From: Phormidium sp. FACHB-1136
GTDB taxonomy: Bacteria > Cyanobacteriota > Cyanobacteriia > Phormidesmidales > Phormidesmidaceae
Length of the DNA stretch: 64,000 bases
Assembly: GCF_014697375.1 (NCBI RefSeq)
Contig: NZ_JACJRS010000010.1
Location: 1 to 64,000 of the forward strand
Direction: 5' to 3'
This document shows positions 53,186 to 62,840 of the stretch, in pieces; position 1 is the stretch's first letter, and every line of letters starts with the position of its first letter. Made by a program: the position numbers and the translations under genes. Under the pieces are notes generated by a model. The model did not search any database. It had not been told where the DNA came from and worked only from the letters and a program-made list of their open reading frames with translations.

Positions 53186-53603
53186 TGAGCGTGGTTTTGT
53201 TGATTCAAACATTTGGATTTACGCGGTCACTCAATCAGAGGCTATCCCTCCCAATCCTCGGCACGAAGCGGCTAAAGTCCTAATCAGGACGATACAGCCT
53301 TATATTTCTGTACAAGTTATCAACGAAGTTTCTTATAACTTAGTCAAAAAGTTCAAATTTACTGAATCGGATATTCAGACACTAGTTAAGTCATTCTATC
53401 GAACCTATACAGTCTGTCCAATGATGGATGAAGTGCTTCTTTTGGAAGCATCTAGCATAAGACAACGCTACAACATATCATTTTGGGATTCTATGCTTGT
53501 CAGTACAGCCATTCAATCCCAATGCTCACTTTTCTATACAGAAGATATGAGGCATGGGCTGATTGTCAACGATGTATTGACTATTGTTAATCCTTTTGCC
53601 TAG
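53178..53603 (+). CDS. PIN-domain toxin (VapC-like)
   Basis: 141 residues. PIN ribonuclease acids: Asp9 in FVDSNIWIYA, Glu in QVINEVSYNLV, Asp in SFWDSMLVSTAI, and LFYTEDMRHG near the end. In toxin-antitoxin systems such enzymes cut tRNA, rRNA or mRNA when free of antitoxin. It is translated in overlap with the antitoxin. It is AT-rich, like its partner and unlike the flanking genes, suggesting recent transfer. Confidence 0.88.
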   Translation: MTDERGFVDSNIWIYAVTQSEAIPPNPRHEAAKVLIRTIQPYISVQVINEVSYNLVKKFKFTESDIQTLVKSFYRTYTVCPMMDEVLLLEASSIRQRYNISFWDSMLVSTAIQSQCSLFYTEDMRHGLIVNDVLTIVNPFA

Positions 53604-53703
53604 GCACTGGACTCCTAAAGTGGGACGCCTTTTGGAACCCCTGCTATGCAAGGACTTGGGATAACGAGGAATCAAAGATAATACTTCTAGAAACCAGTGC
53701 CGC

Positions 53704-53757
53704 GCCCTTGCCCAAGCCATCCCCACCCGCGCCGAGGGGCTAGGATATTTGGAGGAT
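53704..53757 (+). pseudogene. Decayed copy of the sulfatase 3' end
   Basis: Reads ALAQAIPTRA..GLGYLEDE, matching the end of the sulfatase (SLAQATPTRA...LGYLED at 52660-52747) with about 36 bases missing between the two halves. DNA identity is close to 85% in the aligned parts. With the real 3' end it brackets the toxin-antitoxin pair. Confidence 0.7.
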
Positions 53758-53764
53758 GAGTCGC

Positions 53765-54592
53765 CTAGGCTGCACCCATGTCTGGCGGTATCCACTGGCT
53801 GAGGGTGGTGAGCGTGGTAACAGCCGTGAGGTTGGATTGCAGGGGCGTGATCGAAATGTAGCCCTCTTGGATGGCTTGGACATCGGTGGGGATCGCCATC
53901 AAGGCATCCCGCAGGTCGGGGGGGTAGGGCAGATGGGGGTCTTCGTCGATGTCTTCGATGGCTTCTCCGGCCAGCCAGTAGTAGGTTTTGCCCCTGGGGT
54001 CGGTGCGTTTGGCGAATTGTTCGTGGTAGCGGCGGATGCCCTGGCGGGTGACTTTTGCGCCCTTGAGATCCGCTGAGGCCAAGTTGGGAACGTTGACGTT
54101 AAGCAGGGTGGCCGGGGGCAGGGGCAGGTGGCTATCGGGGGAAAGCAAATCTCGCACAAAGGCGGCGGCGAGGTCGAACTTGCCGCCCTTAGAGTTGGCG
54201 AGGCTGACGGCCATGGCGGGGAGCCCTTCCATCGCCCCCTCCATGGCGGCGGAGACGGTGCCGGAGTAGAGTACGTCCGTCCCCAGGTTGGCCCCGTGGT
54301 TAATGCCGGAGACTACCACATCGGGCGGGGTGTCCATCAACGCCCCTAGGGCCAACTTCACGCAGTCTGAGGGCGTGCCGGAACAGGCCCAGGCTTCGAT
54401 TTCGGGGGGGTAGATATCGGTGATGGGGTCGGCCCGCAGGGGTTTGTGCATGGTGAGGCCATGGCCCGTGGCGGATCGTTCTCGGTCGGGGCAGACCACC
54501 GTGACCCGATGCCCCGCCGCCGCCAGGGTGGTGGCCAGGGTGCGTACCCCCAGCGCCAAAATGCCATCGTCGTTACTGACCAGGATGTTCAT
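53765..54592 (-). CDS. surE: 5'/3'-nucleotidase SurE
   Basis: 275 residues from ATG 54592 (the frame is open to 54604). Metal-site motifs [22 protein letters not shown] and [26 protein letters not shown] are complete. The enzyme dephosphorylates nucleoside 5'- and 3'-monophosphates and is linked to stress survival. Divergent from pheS, with 120 bases between them. Confidence 0.96.
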   Translation of the reverse strand: MNILVSNDDGILALGVRTLATTLAAAGHRVTVVCPDRERSATGHGLTMHKPLRADPITDIYPPEIEAWACSGTPSDCVKLALGALMDTPPDVVVSGINHGANLGTDVLYSGTVSAAMEGAMEGLPAMAVSLANSKGGKFDLAAAFVRDLLSPDSHLPLPPATLLNVNVPNLASADLKGAKVTRQGIRRYHEQFAKRTDPRGKTYYWLAGEAIEDIDEDPHLPYPPDLRDALMAIPTDVQAIQEGYISITPLQSNLTAVTTLTTLSQWIPPDMGAA

Positions 54593-54711
54593 GCAGGTGC
54601 CCATACCCTTCTAAAATAGTCAAGACTAAGGTAGTCACAGCTTGGCCGCCTTGGTTCGGCTAGCTTCCTACTGCCATCTCTGTACTATTGTCCCGCACTG
54701 CGTAACCCAGG

Positions 54712-55713
54712 ATGACCACCGCACCCACCAGCCTAGAATCTGATCTGATGGCGCTGAAAGCCGCCGCCCAGGAGGCCATTGCCGCCGCCGCCACCCTCGA
54801 TGACCTGGAGCAGGTTCGGGTGGGCTATTTGGGCAAAAAGGGGCAACTCTCCAAGGTGTTGGGGGGCATGGGCAAGCTGTCCGCTGAGGATCGGCCCCGC
54901 ATTGGTGCCCTGGCCAACGAGGTGAAGGATCTGATTCAGGGCCAGCTAGAGCAGTCTAAAACGGCCCTAGAAACCGCTAAGTTGGAGGCGCAACTGGCGA
55001 CCGAAACCCTGGATGTCACCATGCCGGGGGTGTTTCGGCCCCAGGGGCGGGTGCATCCCATCAACAGCATCATCGACCGGATTGTGGATATTTTCGTCGG
55101 TCTGGGCTACACCGTTGCCGATGGGCCGGAAATCGAATCCGACTACTACAACTTCGAGGCGCTCAACTTTCTGCCCGACCACCCCGCCCGCGACATGCAG
55201 GACACCCTCTACCTGCCCAACGGCGACCTGATGCGCACCCACACCTCCAATACGCAAATTCGCTACATGCAAAGCCATGAGCCACCCCTGCGGGCCGTGG
55301 CCATTGGCCGCTGCTATCGGCGCGACACCGTGGACGCCACCCACGCTGCTGTGTTTCACCAGATCGAATTCTTCGCGGTGGATAAAAACATCACCTTCAC
55401 CGACCTGCGCGGCACCATCAAGGTCTTTCTCGAAGCCCTCTATGGCGACCTGCCCGTGCGCTTCCGGCCTAGCTATTTCCCCTTCACCGAACCCTCCGCC
55501 GAGGTGGATGTGCAGTGGCAGGGGCAATGGCTAGAGGTGCTGGGCTGCGGCATGATCGACCCCAACGTGCTCAAAGCCGTGGGCTACGATCCCGATGTCT
55601 ACACCGGGTTTGCCGCTGGCCTAGGGGTAGAACGCCTCGCCATGGTGCAGCACCAAATCGACGATATCCGCCGCCTCTACTCCAGTGATCTGCGTTTCCT
55701 GCGGCAGTTCTAG
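54712..55713 (+). CDS. pheS: Phenylalanyl-tRNA synthetase alpha subunit
   Basis: 333 residues. The N-terminal coiled coil (about 1-90) contacts tRNA. The class II catalytic core has motif 2 ([28 protein letters not shown]-like region) and motif 3 ([10 protein letters not shown]), plus [28 protein letters not shown]. It pairs with PheT; pheT is not adjacent, as is common in cyanobacteria. A 14-bp exact tandem duplication (CGCCATCCATACAA) follows its stop at 55723-55750. Confidence 0.97.
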   Translation: MTTAPTSLESDLMALKAAAQEAIAAAATLDDLEQVRVGYLGKKGQLSKVLGGMGKLSAEDRPRIGALANEVKDLIQGQLEQSKTALETAKLEAQLATETLDVTMPGVFRPQGRVHPINSIIDRIVDIFVGLGYTVADGPEIESDYYNFEALNFLPDHPARDMQDTLYLPNGDLMRTHTSNTQIRYMQSHEPPLRAVAIGRCYRRDTVDATHAAVFHQIEFFAVDKNITFTDLRGTIKVFLEALYGDLPVRFRPSYFPFTEPSAEVDVQWQGQWLEVLGCGMIDPNVLKAVGYDPDVYTGFAAGLGVERLAMVQHQIDDIRRLYSSDLRFLRQF

Positions 55714-55857
55714 ATCGCTATACGCCATCCATACAACGCCATCCATACAACTAGGATATCCTTGATACCCCCCGGTTGCTTAGGGCATAGGGAACAAAGC
55801 TTGCGCCTAGGCGGTGCGGTTCAGAAACTGGGAGTAAGTCTAGGGCGAAGGGTAGCC

Positions 55858-58353
55858 CTACTCTGAGGCTTCTCCACCACCGCTGGGGCTAAGGGGCGGT
55901 GGAGCCGAGATCGGTGCGGGCGGGGCCGGGGCCGGGGCCGGAGCTGCTACAGGAGGCGGGGGTGCCGGAGCCGGAGCTGCTACGGGAGGGGGGGGCGCAG
56001 GAGCAGGAGCCGGATCAGGGGCCGCTACGGGAGCCGGAGCCGCATCCACTGGGGCCGGAGCCGCCACAGGAGCCGGAGCCGCTGCCGGAGGATTGGCCGC
56101 TGGTTGGGTTCGAGAATCTGAATCAGATCGGCGGTTAGATGGAGGATTGGCGACCGGGGCCGACGATCCCCTAGTCGATCCCCCAGCCTCACCTTGGGAT
56201 CGACTGGGGGCGGCATCGCCTGATCGTGATCCCTCGCTCGATTGCGACTGAGCAGCGGGGCGAGAGCGGCGATTCGATGGAGTGCCTTCCGCGTCAGTGC
56301 TGGAGGAACTGCGATCCGCCACGACTCGACCGGGTTTGATAGGCTGTACCTCCACGGTAGCCTCCCGACCACCCAGCCGGGGCACCTCTGGAAACTGCTC
56401 CACCGGGATGTCATCGGTAATTTGGGACATGAACATCCGCCAAATGGCCGCCGAGGTAGAACTGGCTCCATTGCTAGGGCTGCTGTCATCGTTGCCCATC
56501 CACACCCCGGTGGCAAGTTGGGGAATGTAGCCAATAAACCACAGATCGCGGTTTTGCTCGGAGGTGCCAGTTTTTCCAGCCACAGGGCGGCCAATGTAGG
56601 CATTGCTGCCCGTGCCCCCTTCCACCACGCCCCGCAGCATCCAGGTCATAATGGCGGCGGTGTCTGCATCGATGGCCTGATTGGCTTTCTGGGAGGAATC
56701 GGTTTCGTAGAGCACCTCGCCCTGGCTATTCAGTACCCGACGGATGCCGTGGGTCGGTACATGGCGACCTTTATTCGCTAGGGTGCCATAGGCGCTGGTC
56801 AGTTCCAATAGGTTAACCTCCGAAGCACCTAGGGCCAGGGAATAGGTGCCCAACAGCGGCGACTGAATCCCCATCCTTTGGGACACCTCAATCACAGGGT
56901 CAAAGCCCACATCCACGATCAGTTTGACCGCCACAATGTTGATGGAGTTGCGTAGCGCCTTGAGTAGATCAACATCGCCACTGAAGCTGCCGCCATAGTT
57001 TTTGGGTTCATAGCCATCGACCACGTAACGGGCATCGACATAGCTCTTATAGGGTGAAAAGCCAGCGGCAATGGCTGTGGTATAAAGAAAGGTTTTAAAG
57101 GTTGATCCAGGCTGACGCTGGGCCTGGGTAACACGGTTAAACTGGCTTTCGTTGAAGTCGTTACCGCCCACCATCGCCTTAATTTCGCCGTTGCGGGGAT
57201 CCACCGCCACCAGGGCCACCTGCTCAATGCCCTGCCAGCCACTATAGCGCTCGATGGCCTGCTCCACGGTAGCCTCGGCCTTGCGCTGCCAGCCCACATT
57301 AAGGGTAGTTTCCACCGTTAGCCCCCCTGCGGCCAGTTGTTCAGGGGTGAGCAACTGCTCAAGCTGCTTCTCGATGTAAATGGTGAAGTAGGGAAACTCG
57401 CTGTAAAGGAACTTGGGCTCGTTGGGGGTGACCGCCACATCATCCGCCAGGGCAACGTCCGCTTCGGTGGCAGTGATGGCTCCGGTAGACAACATGCGCC
57501 GAATCACCCGATCTCGCTGAGCACGAGCCGCTTCCGGATTCACCTCCGGGGAGTAGAGGCTAGGGGCGGGGGCCATCCCGGCAATCAGAGCAGCTTCAGC
57601 CACGGTCAACTGTTCCAGGGTTTTACCAAAGTAGATCCAAGCGGCATCGGCCACGCCATAGGCACCGGATCCCAAATACACCAGGTTCAGGTAGCGCTCC
57701 ATGATCTGGCTTTTGCTCAGGTCCTGCTCCAGCTTGTGGGCCATCAACACTTCCCGGGCCTTGCGCTGCACACTGCGCTCCTGGCTCAGGTAGACAATTC
57801 GGGCCAGCTGCTGGGTAATGGTGCTCGCCCCCTCCACCACGTCCCGCCGTCGCAAGTTTGCGAGGGCCGCCCGCGTAATGCCACGATAGTCCACGCCCCG
57901 GTGCTCGTAGAAGCGTTGATCCTCCGAGGCCACGAAGGCCGCAACGAGGTGTTCGGGAATGTCGTCGTAGCTGGTCGTTTCGCGGGAAGCAGGGCCAAGT
58001 TTTTGCAAAATAGCCCCATCCGCCGAAATCATGGTGATGGTGCCGTCTCGCTCATAGGTGAGGGCCTCTTCCGACTCCGGAAGTACAGCCCAGGTCGTCT
58101 GTACCAGTCGATAGGTGCGCGTCGCCCCCCCGGCCACCAAGGCCACAAGCACCATCACCGTGGGCAGGGCTAGGTGACGTAGCCGAGGTCGGCGGGATGG
58201 CGGATCAGTCTGCGGGATAAGCGGATCCAAACCCTGGTTGCGCTGGGGGTTGGGGCGCTGCGGGGAGGGAATTGTGCTGGCATAGTCCGTCGCCTCCATC
58301 CGGGGAGCGCGACCCTGGTGGGGAAACAGCCGATTCAACCAAGATTGTGTCAT
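55858..58353 (-). CDS. Class A penicillin-binding protein (PBP1A-type)
   Basis: 831 residues from ATG 58353. The frame runs 43 codons further up, but those residues look non-coding. Cytoplasmic head, one membrane helix (about 55-75), glycosyltransferase-51 domain (EDQRFYEHRGVDYRGI, QQLARIVYLSQERS, KILEIYLN-like QIMERYLNLVYLG), then transpeptidase with STFK, SIN and KTGTSEQ. It polymerises and cross-links peptidoglycan. The last 130 residues are Ser/Arg-rich and then almost pure Pro-Ala (AAPAPV, APAPPPPV), a long flexible tail. Cyanobacteria carry several such PBPs, and which one this is cannot be told. Confidence 0.94.
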   Translation of the reverse strand: MTQSWLNRLFPHQGRAPRMEATDYASTIPSPQRPNPQRNQGLDPLIPQTDPPSRRPRLRHLALPTVMVLVALVAGGATRTYRLVQTTWAVLPESEEALTYERDGTITMISADGAILQKLGPASRETTSYDDIPEHLVAAFVASEDQRFYEHRGVDYRGITRAALANLRRRDVVEGASTITQQLARIVYLSQERSVQRKAREVLMAHKLEQDLSKSQIMERYLNLVYLGSGAYGVADAAWIYFGKTLEQLTVAEAALIAGMAPAPSLYSPEVNPEAARAQRDRVIRRMLSTGAITATEADVALADDVAVTPNEPKFLYSEFPYFTIYIEKQLEQLLTPEQLAAGGLTVETTLNVGWQRKAEATVEQAIERYSGWQGIEQVALVAVDPRNGEIKAMVGGNDFNESQFNRVTQAQRQPGSTFKTFLYTTAIAAGFSPYKSYVDARYVVDGYEPKNYGGSFSGDVDLLKALRNSINIVAVKLIVDVGFDPVIEVSQRMGIQSPLLGTYSLALGASEVNLLELTSAYGTLANKGRHVPTHGIRRVLNSQGEVLYETDSSQKANQAIDADTAAIMTWMLRGVVEGGTGSNAYIGRPVAGKTGTSEQNRDLWFIGYIPQLATGVWMGNDDSSPSNGASSTSAAIWRMFMSQITDDIPVEQFPEVPRLGGREATVEVQPIKPGRVVADRSSSSTDAEGTPSNRRSRPAAQSQSSEGSRSGDAAPSRSQGEAGGSTRGSSAPVANPPSNRRSDSDSRTQPAANPPAAAPAPVAAPAPVDAAPAPVAAPDPAPAPAPPPPVAAPAPAPPPPVAAPAPAPAPPAPISAPPPLSPSGGGEASE

Positions 58354-58576
58354 TGTCGTGCGGCCTTCTACCATGTCAACACCGAAACCAGACCTGTCGC
58401 CAAGCCTACCGAAACCCTTAAACCCCGATGTGCTAGCTCTGCTTTCGCGCCCTGGGAGGGGATCCCTCACCCTGACCGACAAAACTAAAGAGCACTTTAG
58501 GAGGTTTCTGAGATTTCTTCAAGGGTAAGAGGTCAGACGATGGGTGCGGTCGATGAGTCTGTCGCACTTATCTAAC

Positions 58577-58612
58577 GTGCGGGAGGAGGACATTGATCTA
58601 AGCCTCCCGCAC
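58577..58612. repeat. 10-bp perfect inverted repeat between chlG and the PBP gene
   Basis: GTGCGGGAGG (58577-58586) and CCTCCCGCAC (58603-58612) are separated by 16 bases, 30 bases past the chlG stop. With no T-run it is at best a weak terminator or mRNA 3' stabiliser. Confidence 0.55.
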
Positions 58613-58641
58613 GGATCTAGGGGCGACTGAGGGGATCGAGA

Positions 58642-59667
58642 CTATAGCCCCGCATGGCCGAGGGCCAACCCAGTGACCAGCATCCCAAACACCAAAAAGG
58701 GCTGGGCACTGGCCTGATATTTCACGTCGTTTTTGAGGGGATCCCGTAGGAAGTACATGTCCTGGAAGGTGATTTGGGGAATGATCAGCAAAATCAGCAA
58801 AACGGCGTAGAGGTTTTGATGGATCGCCATCAGGTAGGCAGCCACTCCCCCCTGGAAAATGTCGATCATCAGCACACAAATCCAGGCGGCGGTGGTAATC
58901 CCGAACATCACAGGCAAGGACTTCAGACCCATTTGGCGGTCGCCCTCCACGCTCTTAAAGTCGTTCACCACAGCAATGCCCAGCCCCGCCAAGCTATAGA
59001 ACAGGGTTAGCACCACGATTTTCCAGGTCAAATCGCCAAACAACGCATGGCCCGCCCACCAAGGCAGCGCAATGTAGCTGGCTCCCAGGGCATAGTTGCC
59101 CAACCAGCCGTTTTGCTTCAGCTTCAGTGGCGGTGCGGAATAGATATAAGACACCAACGACCCACCAATGGCCAGGGCGGTGATGGTGGGGAAGGCATGG
59201 CCCGCCCAACGATCTAGACCAAAGGCGACGCCAATACCCGCCGCTAGCAGCACCACAATCTGCGTTGCCACCTGGGGTACGGAAATGGCCCCGGAGGGAA
59301 TGGGGCGGTAGGGTTCGTTGATGGCGTCGATTTCGCGGTCGTAAAAGTCGTTCAGGGTTTGGGTATAGCCCGTTAGCAGCGGCCCCGACATCAGCATACA
59401 GGCCGCCGAAATCAGGACGTACTCCGGTGTCCAGCGAAACTCACCGCCGGAAGCGGCCCCGCAGACCACCCCCCAAATCAGGGGAATCCAGGTGATCGGT
59501 TTCATCAATTGCAGGCGAATTTTCCAGATCGAAGTTTCGCCGGATTTGGCCCCTTTCATACCCAAGAGTTGACGGGCTGTGCTGCCTTCCTCCGTGGGTG
59601 CGGCGGGGTTGGGCGTGGAAGCCTCGATGGTGTCCTCTGGGGGCAACGAAGGCGATGGATCAACCAT
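58642..59667 (-). CDS. chlG: Chlorophyll a synthase
   Basis: 341 residues, UbiA-family membrane prenyltransferase that esterifies chlorophyllide a with a phytyl or geranylgeranyl chain. Polyprenyl-diphosphate motif NDFYDREIDAINEPYRPIPSG, second Asp-rich motif VNDFKSVEGDRQMGLKSLPV and about eight helices. The charged N-terminal 45 residues and LMKPITWIPLIWGVVCGA are typical of ChlG. Divergent from the DUF423 gene. Confidence 0.97.
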   Translation of the reverse strand: MVDPSPSLPPEDTIEASTPNPAAPTEEGSTARQLLGMKGAKSGETSIWKIRLQLMKPITWIPLIWGVVCGAASGGEFRWTPEYVLISAACMLMSGPLLTGYTQTLNDFYDREIDAINEPYRPIPSGAISVPQVATQIVVLLAAGIGVAFGLDRWAGHAFPTITALAIGGSLVSYIYSAPPLKLKQNGWLGNYALGASYIALPWWAGHALFGDLTWKIVVLTLFYSLAGLGIAVVNDFKSVEGDRQMGLKSLPVMFGITTAAWICVLMIDIFQGGVAAYLMAIHQNLYAVLLILLIIPQITFQDMYFLRDPLKNDVKYQASAQPFLVFGMLVTGLALGHAGL

Positions 59668-59858
59668 GGTGCAATTTACCTACTACAACGGCGACGGGAA
59701 AACTCTGTTTATTATGCCGAGCCATTGCCCCTAGGGGAAACCCCGCTGTTTGTTCGCCTAAAATCAAACCATCCTCACACTGGGCTGGCTGGCCCCCAGT
59801 ATCCGTGCCGGATTGGGGATACACCCCACGCGCTCTGTCCTTGATTTCTGTCGCTGCT

Positions 59859-60254
59859 ATGACGCTAGATCGCCTATTCTTTGCCCTCACCGCCCTCCTA
59901 GGGGGCACCGCCGTTGCCGCCGGAGCGTTTGCCACCCATGCCCTGCGCGGCCAACTTGCCCCCCGCCTGCTAGAGGTGTTTGAGACCGCCGCCCGCTACC
60001 AGATGTACCACGCCCTCGCTCTGGGGATCGTCGCCCTGGCTCTGACGACCTCCTTGGGCCATAGCCCTTGGCTGATGATCGGCGGCTGGGCCTTGGTGGT
60101 GGGAACGGTGATTTTCTCGGGCAGTCTCTATGCCCTCAGCCTGTCGGGATTAACCCTTCTAGGGGCTGCGGCCCCGGTGGGTGGGGCGGCGCTGATGATG
60201 GGCTGGGGTTGCTTGGGTCTAGCGGCCCTTCTGGGGACTAAACCCACACCCTAG
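59859..60254 (+). CDS. DUF423 membrane protein
   Basis: 131 residues from ATG 59859; the longer frame to 59598 overlaps chlG and is rejected. Four hydrophobic helices with family features GGTAVAAGAFATHAL, RYQMYHALALG, FSGSLYALSLSG and GAAAPVGGAALMMGW. Relatives (YgdD/YwdK) are inner-membrane proteins of unknown function. Confidence 0.9.
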   Translation: MTLDRLFFALTALLGGTAVAAGAFATHALRGQLAPRLLEVFETAARYQMYHALALGIVALALTTSLGHSPWLMIGGWALVVGTVIFSGSLYALSLSGLTLLGAAAPVGGAALMMGWGCLGLAALLGTKPTP

Positions 60255-60402
60255 AGATCCCACCCATTCAGCCGGATCACTTTTGCCGTCAGGGTGGGTA
60301 GCGGAGACTTTGGGATCTTCTGAGGATAGGTCTTTCCCAGATAGGCAGGCTATGATAACCCCCAAGACTTTCGGGCCTACCCCGCCACGTTTCCCCTCGC
60401 CT

Positions 60403-60645
60403 ATGTTTGAGTACCTGCGCCCCCGATCCCTAGACACCGCCCAGGAGGTGATTGAGTATTTGGCGCTGCACCAAGCCGCCCAGGACTTTCGGCTGGAGGT
60501 GGAATATCGGGAACAGTTTGAGGCCCATTGCCAGTGGTATTACCAAACCGCCGCCGAAAACCGAGCCGACCTAGCCCAAATGCGTCGCGAGGCTAATCTT
60601 TTGGGGTGGTTTAGTAGACGGCGGGACGAAGGTAGCCTGCGGTAG
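60403..60645 (+). CDS. Small hypothetical protein
   Basis: 80 residues from ATG 60403 (the frame is open from 60283; ATG 60352 is another option). Hydrophilic and helical: SLDTAQEVIEYLALHQAAQDF, QWYYQTAAENRADLAQMRREANLLGWF. It resembles small unnamed cyanobacterial proteins; no motif gives a function. It follows the DUF423 gene on the same strand. Confidence 0.65.
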   Translation: MFEYLRPRSLDTAQEVIEYLALHQAAQDFRLEVEYREQFEAHCQWYYQTAAENRADLAQMRREANLLGWFSRRRDEGSLR

Positions 60646-60716
60646 GGGGCTTTGTGTAACGCTAGGTAACGCCCATCCTCAGCCGCCCTCACCTCCATCG
60701 CTAGGCTCAAGATAGC

Positions 60717-60953
60717 CTAGATCATCTCTAGCTCGTCGGCCTTCAGGTGAGCCCGGAAAGGTCGCTTACTGCCCTCCACCGTAAACTCCACCTGCACTGG
60801 AAAGTTAGGGCTAATGGGGCGGCCTTGGTAGTCCTTGAGCACTCCAACCACGGTTCCCTCTAACCCCTTGGCATCAAAGGCTTCGTTGCGGTGCAGCGGG
60901 TGGTGGTAAAAAACAACCGATTCCTTAATACGAACTCGATTTCCAATCTTCAT
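60717..60953 (-). CDS. ftrV: Ferredoxin-thioredoxin reductase, variable (alpha) chain
   Basis: 78 residues from ATG 60953. SH3-like barrel with MKIGNRVRIKESVVFYHHPLHR, GLEGTVVGVLKDYQGRPISPNFP and RAHLKADELEMI, the full FtrV pattern. It pairs with the Fe-S catalytic chain FtrC (not in the window) to pass photosynthetic electrons from ferredoxin to thioredoxin. The frame continues 12 codons upstream without family similarity. Confidence 0.93.
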   Translation of the reverse strand: MKIGNRVRIKESVVFYHHPLHRNEAFDAKGLEGTVVGVLKDYQGRPISPNFPVQVEFTVEGSKRPFRAHLKADELEMI

Positions 60954-61216
60954 AAACACACACTCGCCTTTTCGGATCCTCCCTGACACCTGAAACCAGC
61001 AGGGACTCTCATCTACACAGCTTTATCATCTTGGCACAGGATGGGACTCGGCCTACAGATCTACAGCCTGGGAAGAGACCGATTTTCTGAAGATCCCGTA
61101 AACAAACCTAACGGCCCATCAAGAACCCTATCGTTTTCCGTCAACTTCGCCACAATGGTTGCCCCGTTGGGTTGGTCATGGCGTAATGGGAGATGAAGCG
61201 TTAGGCAATTATACTC

Positions 61217-61444
61217 ATGATTGACTCTTCAGATATGACCTTCATGGCGTCCCTTCAACAACTCGTAGTCAAGCTCTTGTCTGACCACGCCTACAGCATT
61301 TGCGAACTGGCTCAGGAATGCGCCCAACAACTCCATGAGCCCATGTGCGAAATTATGACTCCCTTGGCCGATAGCCTCTGTGAAATGGTGGATGGGGGCC
61401 GCATCCACTACGACCGCCAGCAGCATGTTGTGATGCTGGGCTAG
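61217..61444 (+). CDS. Small hypothetical protein
   Basis: 75 residues; internal starts at Met7 or Met10 are possible. Contains LVVKLLSDHAYSICELAQECAQQLHEPMCEIMTPLADSLCEMVDGG and ends IHYDRQQHVVML. Three Cys and the regular helix-turn pattern suggest a small helical fold, perhaps winged-helix-like. No family is recognised. Convergent with the next gene, 12 bases apart. Confidence 0.6.
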   Translation: MIDSSDMTFMASLQQLVVKLLSDHAYSICELAQECAQQLHEPMCEIMTPLADSLCEMVDGGRIHYDRQQHVVMLG

Positions 61445-61456
61445 GCCAGAGGGCCG

Positions 61457-61882
61457 TTATGGGCTGGAGACCTCCATAGAATCCAGCAATTCCGCAATTC
61501 GTAGCACCATAGCGGCCATTTCGGGATCTCGTTCGGCGGCTAGGGCGCTTCTTTCTTGAAAGGCGTGGCCAATTTCTGTCGTCTGGAGCAGGTGGCGAGC
61601 CTCTACCATGAGTTCATTGGCGCGTTCGAGGGGCTGGTGTTTTTTCGCCATCAACACCTCATCTATCTGCACAATGAATTGGGAAATGGGGCGCAGCCAG
61701 CTAAATTGCTCGTGACTCAGAACCAGGCGCAGGTACTCGCCCTTGTGGGAAATGGGGCCATAGATGGCTTCGTAGGCATCTTTTTCGGCCTCCATCAGAT
61801 GTTTGTGGGCCTTCAACAGCAGGGGGCGCAGTTCGCGGAGCGGGGCAAAGGCTGGATCGGAGGCGGGATTTCCAACGGTCAT
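61457..61882 (-). CDS. Hypothetical helical protein
   Basis: 141 residues, all-helical in appearance (PLRELRPLLLKAHKHLMEAEKDAYEAIYG, SWLRPISQFIVQIDEVLMAKK, MAAMVLRIAELLDSME). Charged, with no signal or membrane helix. Unrecognised; similar small proteins of unknown role occur in cyanobacteria. Confidence 0.65.
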   Translation of the reverse strand: MTVGNPASDPAFAPLRELRPLLLKAHKHLMEAEKDAYEAIYGPISHKGEYLRLVLSHEQFSWLRPISQFIVQIDEVLMAKKHQPLERANELMVEARHLLQTTEIGHAFQERSALAAERDPEMAAMVLRIAELLDSMEVSSP

Positions 61883-62019
61883 GCGAGAATGGGGTCACAT
61901 CAACACTGTCTTCACCTTTCCACGAAAGGCCAAGGATTTCAAGGGGCTTAGGGGGTGTTCCCCAGCTTGGGTGCAAGGGTATTTAATGCAACAATGACCC
62001 TCAGTATCGAGCAGCGACT

Positions 62020-62727
62020 ATGACCTTCACAACGGTTTCTCCTGGTCAATTGTCGATTATTGCCAGTGGCTTTGATGCGCGGCCCATGAGCTTTCTGCAA
62101 GGGGAGGAGCGCCTAGGCTACGAACCAGCGGTAGCCAGGGCGGTATGCAAACAGCTTGCCCTTGAGCCTGTTTGGGTGAACTATCCCATGGATCAGTTCT
62201 ATACGGCCCTCAGCGGTGGGCAGTACGATGTGGTGTGGTTTAACCAGGCGATTACCCAGGAACGGCGGGCCTGGGCCGATTTCACCCGTCCCTACGGTCG
62301 CTTTGATGAGGCCGTTTTGGTGCGGGAGGACAGCCCTGTTCGGGATATCAACGATCTCGCGGGGAAACGCCTAGGCACCTTGGAAACGCGGCCTTCTATC
62401 CTGCTCCAGGAGGATTTCCCTGACCTGGAGTGGGTCACCTTTGCCGACCACGCCGCCGCCTTTGGCACGATGATTGCCGCCCTAGAGGCCGGAGAGTTGG
62501 ACGCCGTGCTAGAGGACGCCGTGCTGCTGCTAGCGGTGGAAGCGGATAACCCTGGGCTGCGGGTGGCCTGCCAACGGCCCACGCAACACCCCTTTGGAGT
62601 GGGCGTATTGCCCGGAAACCGAGAACTGCTCGACGCCCTCAACCATGCCCTGAACCAGTTGATTCTAAACGGCACCCTGGCGCGGCTATGGGCACAGTGG
62701 ATTCCCTACAAGCCCTTTCCCTTCTAA
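62020..62727 (+). CDS. Solute-binding-type (SBP_bac_3) protein lacking a signal peptide
   Basis: 235 residues. Amino-acid-binding type periplasmic fold: GFDARPMSFLQGEERLGYEPAVARAVCKQLAL, YTALSGGQYDVVWFNQAIT, DFTRPYGRFDEAVLVRED, INDLAGKRLGTLE, ALEAGELDAVLEDAVLL and ALNQLILNGTLARLWAQW. Family members are normally exported or fused to a sensor; here the first residues (TFTTVSPGQLSIIASG) enter the fold directly and no upstream frame adds a signal. No ABC permease or ATPase is nearby. It may be a cytoplasmic binding protein, or it may start from an unrecognised upstream region. Confidence 0.82.
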   Translation: MTFTTVSPGQLSIIASGFDARPMSFLQGEERLGYEPAVARAVCKQLALEPVWVNYPMDQFYTALSGGQYDVVWFNQAITQERRAWADFTRPYGRFDEAVLVREDSPVRDINDLAGKRLGTLETRPSILLQEDFPDLEWVTFADHAAAFGTMIAALEAGELDAVLEDAVLLLAVEADNPGLRVACQRPTQHPFGVGVLPGNRELLDALNHALNQLILNGTLARLWAQWIPYKPFPF

Positions 62728-62840
62728 GCGGGCGTTGGAAGCGTGATCGGGGGATCCTCCCTTTTGCTACCCCATAGGACTTTTGCCTAGCTGATCCCAA
62801 ACCGGGGAAACCATGTCAGGCTAGGGGAGAGGGCTGTGTG

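Noticed and set aside
53526-53795. 89-codon minus-strand frame across the toxin end
   Set aside because: Shadow of the PIN toxin and the decayed sulfatase fragment.
57337-58173. 278-codon frame opposite the class A PBP
   Set aside because: Antisense shadow; the PBP motifs on the other strand are complete.
59598-59858. N-terminal extension of the DUF423 protein
   Set aside because: Overlaps the chlG 5' end and lacks hydrophobic pattern; the family starts at ATG 59859.
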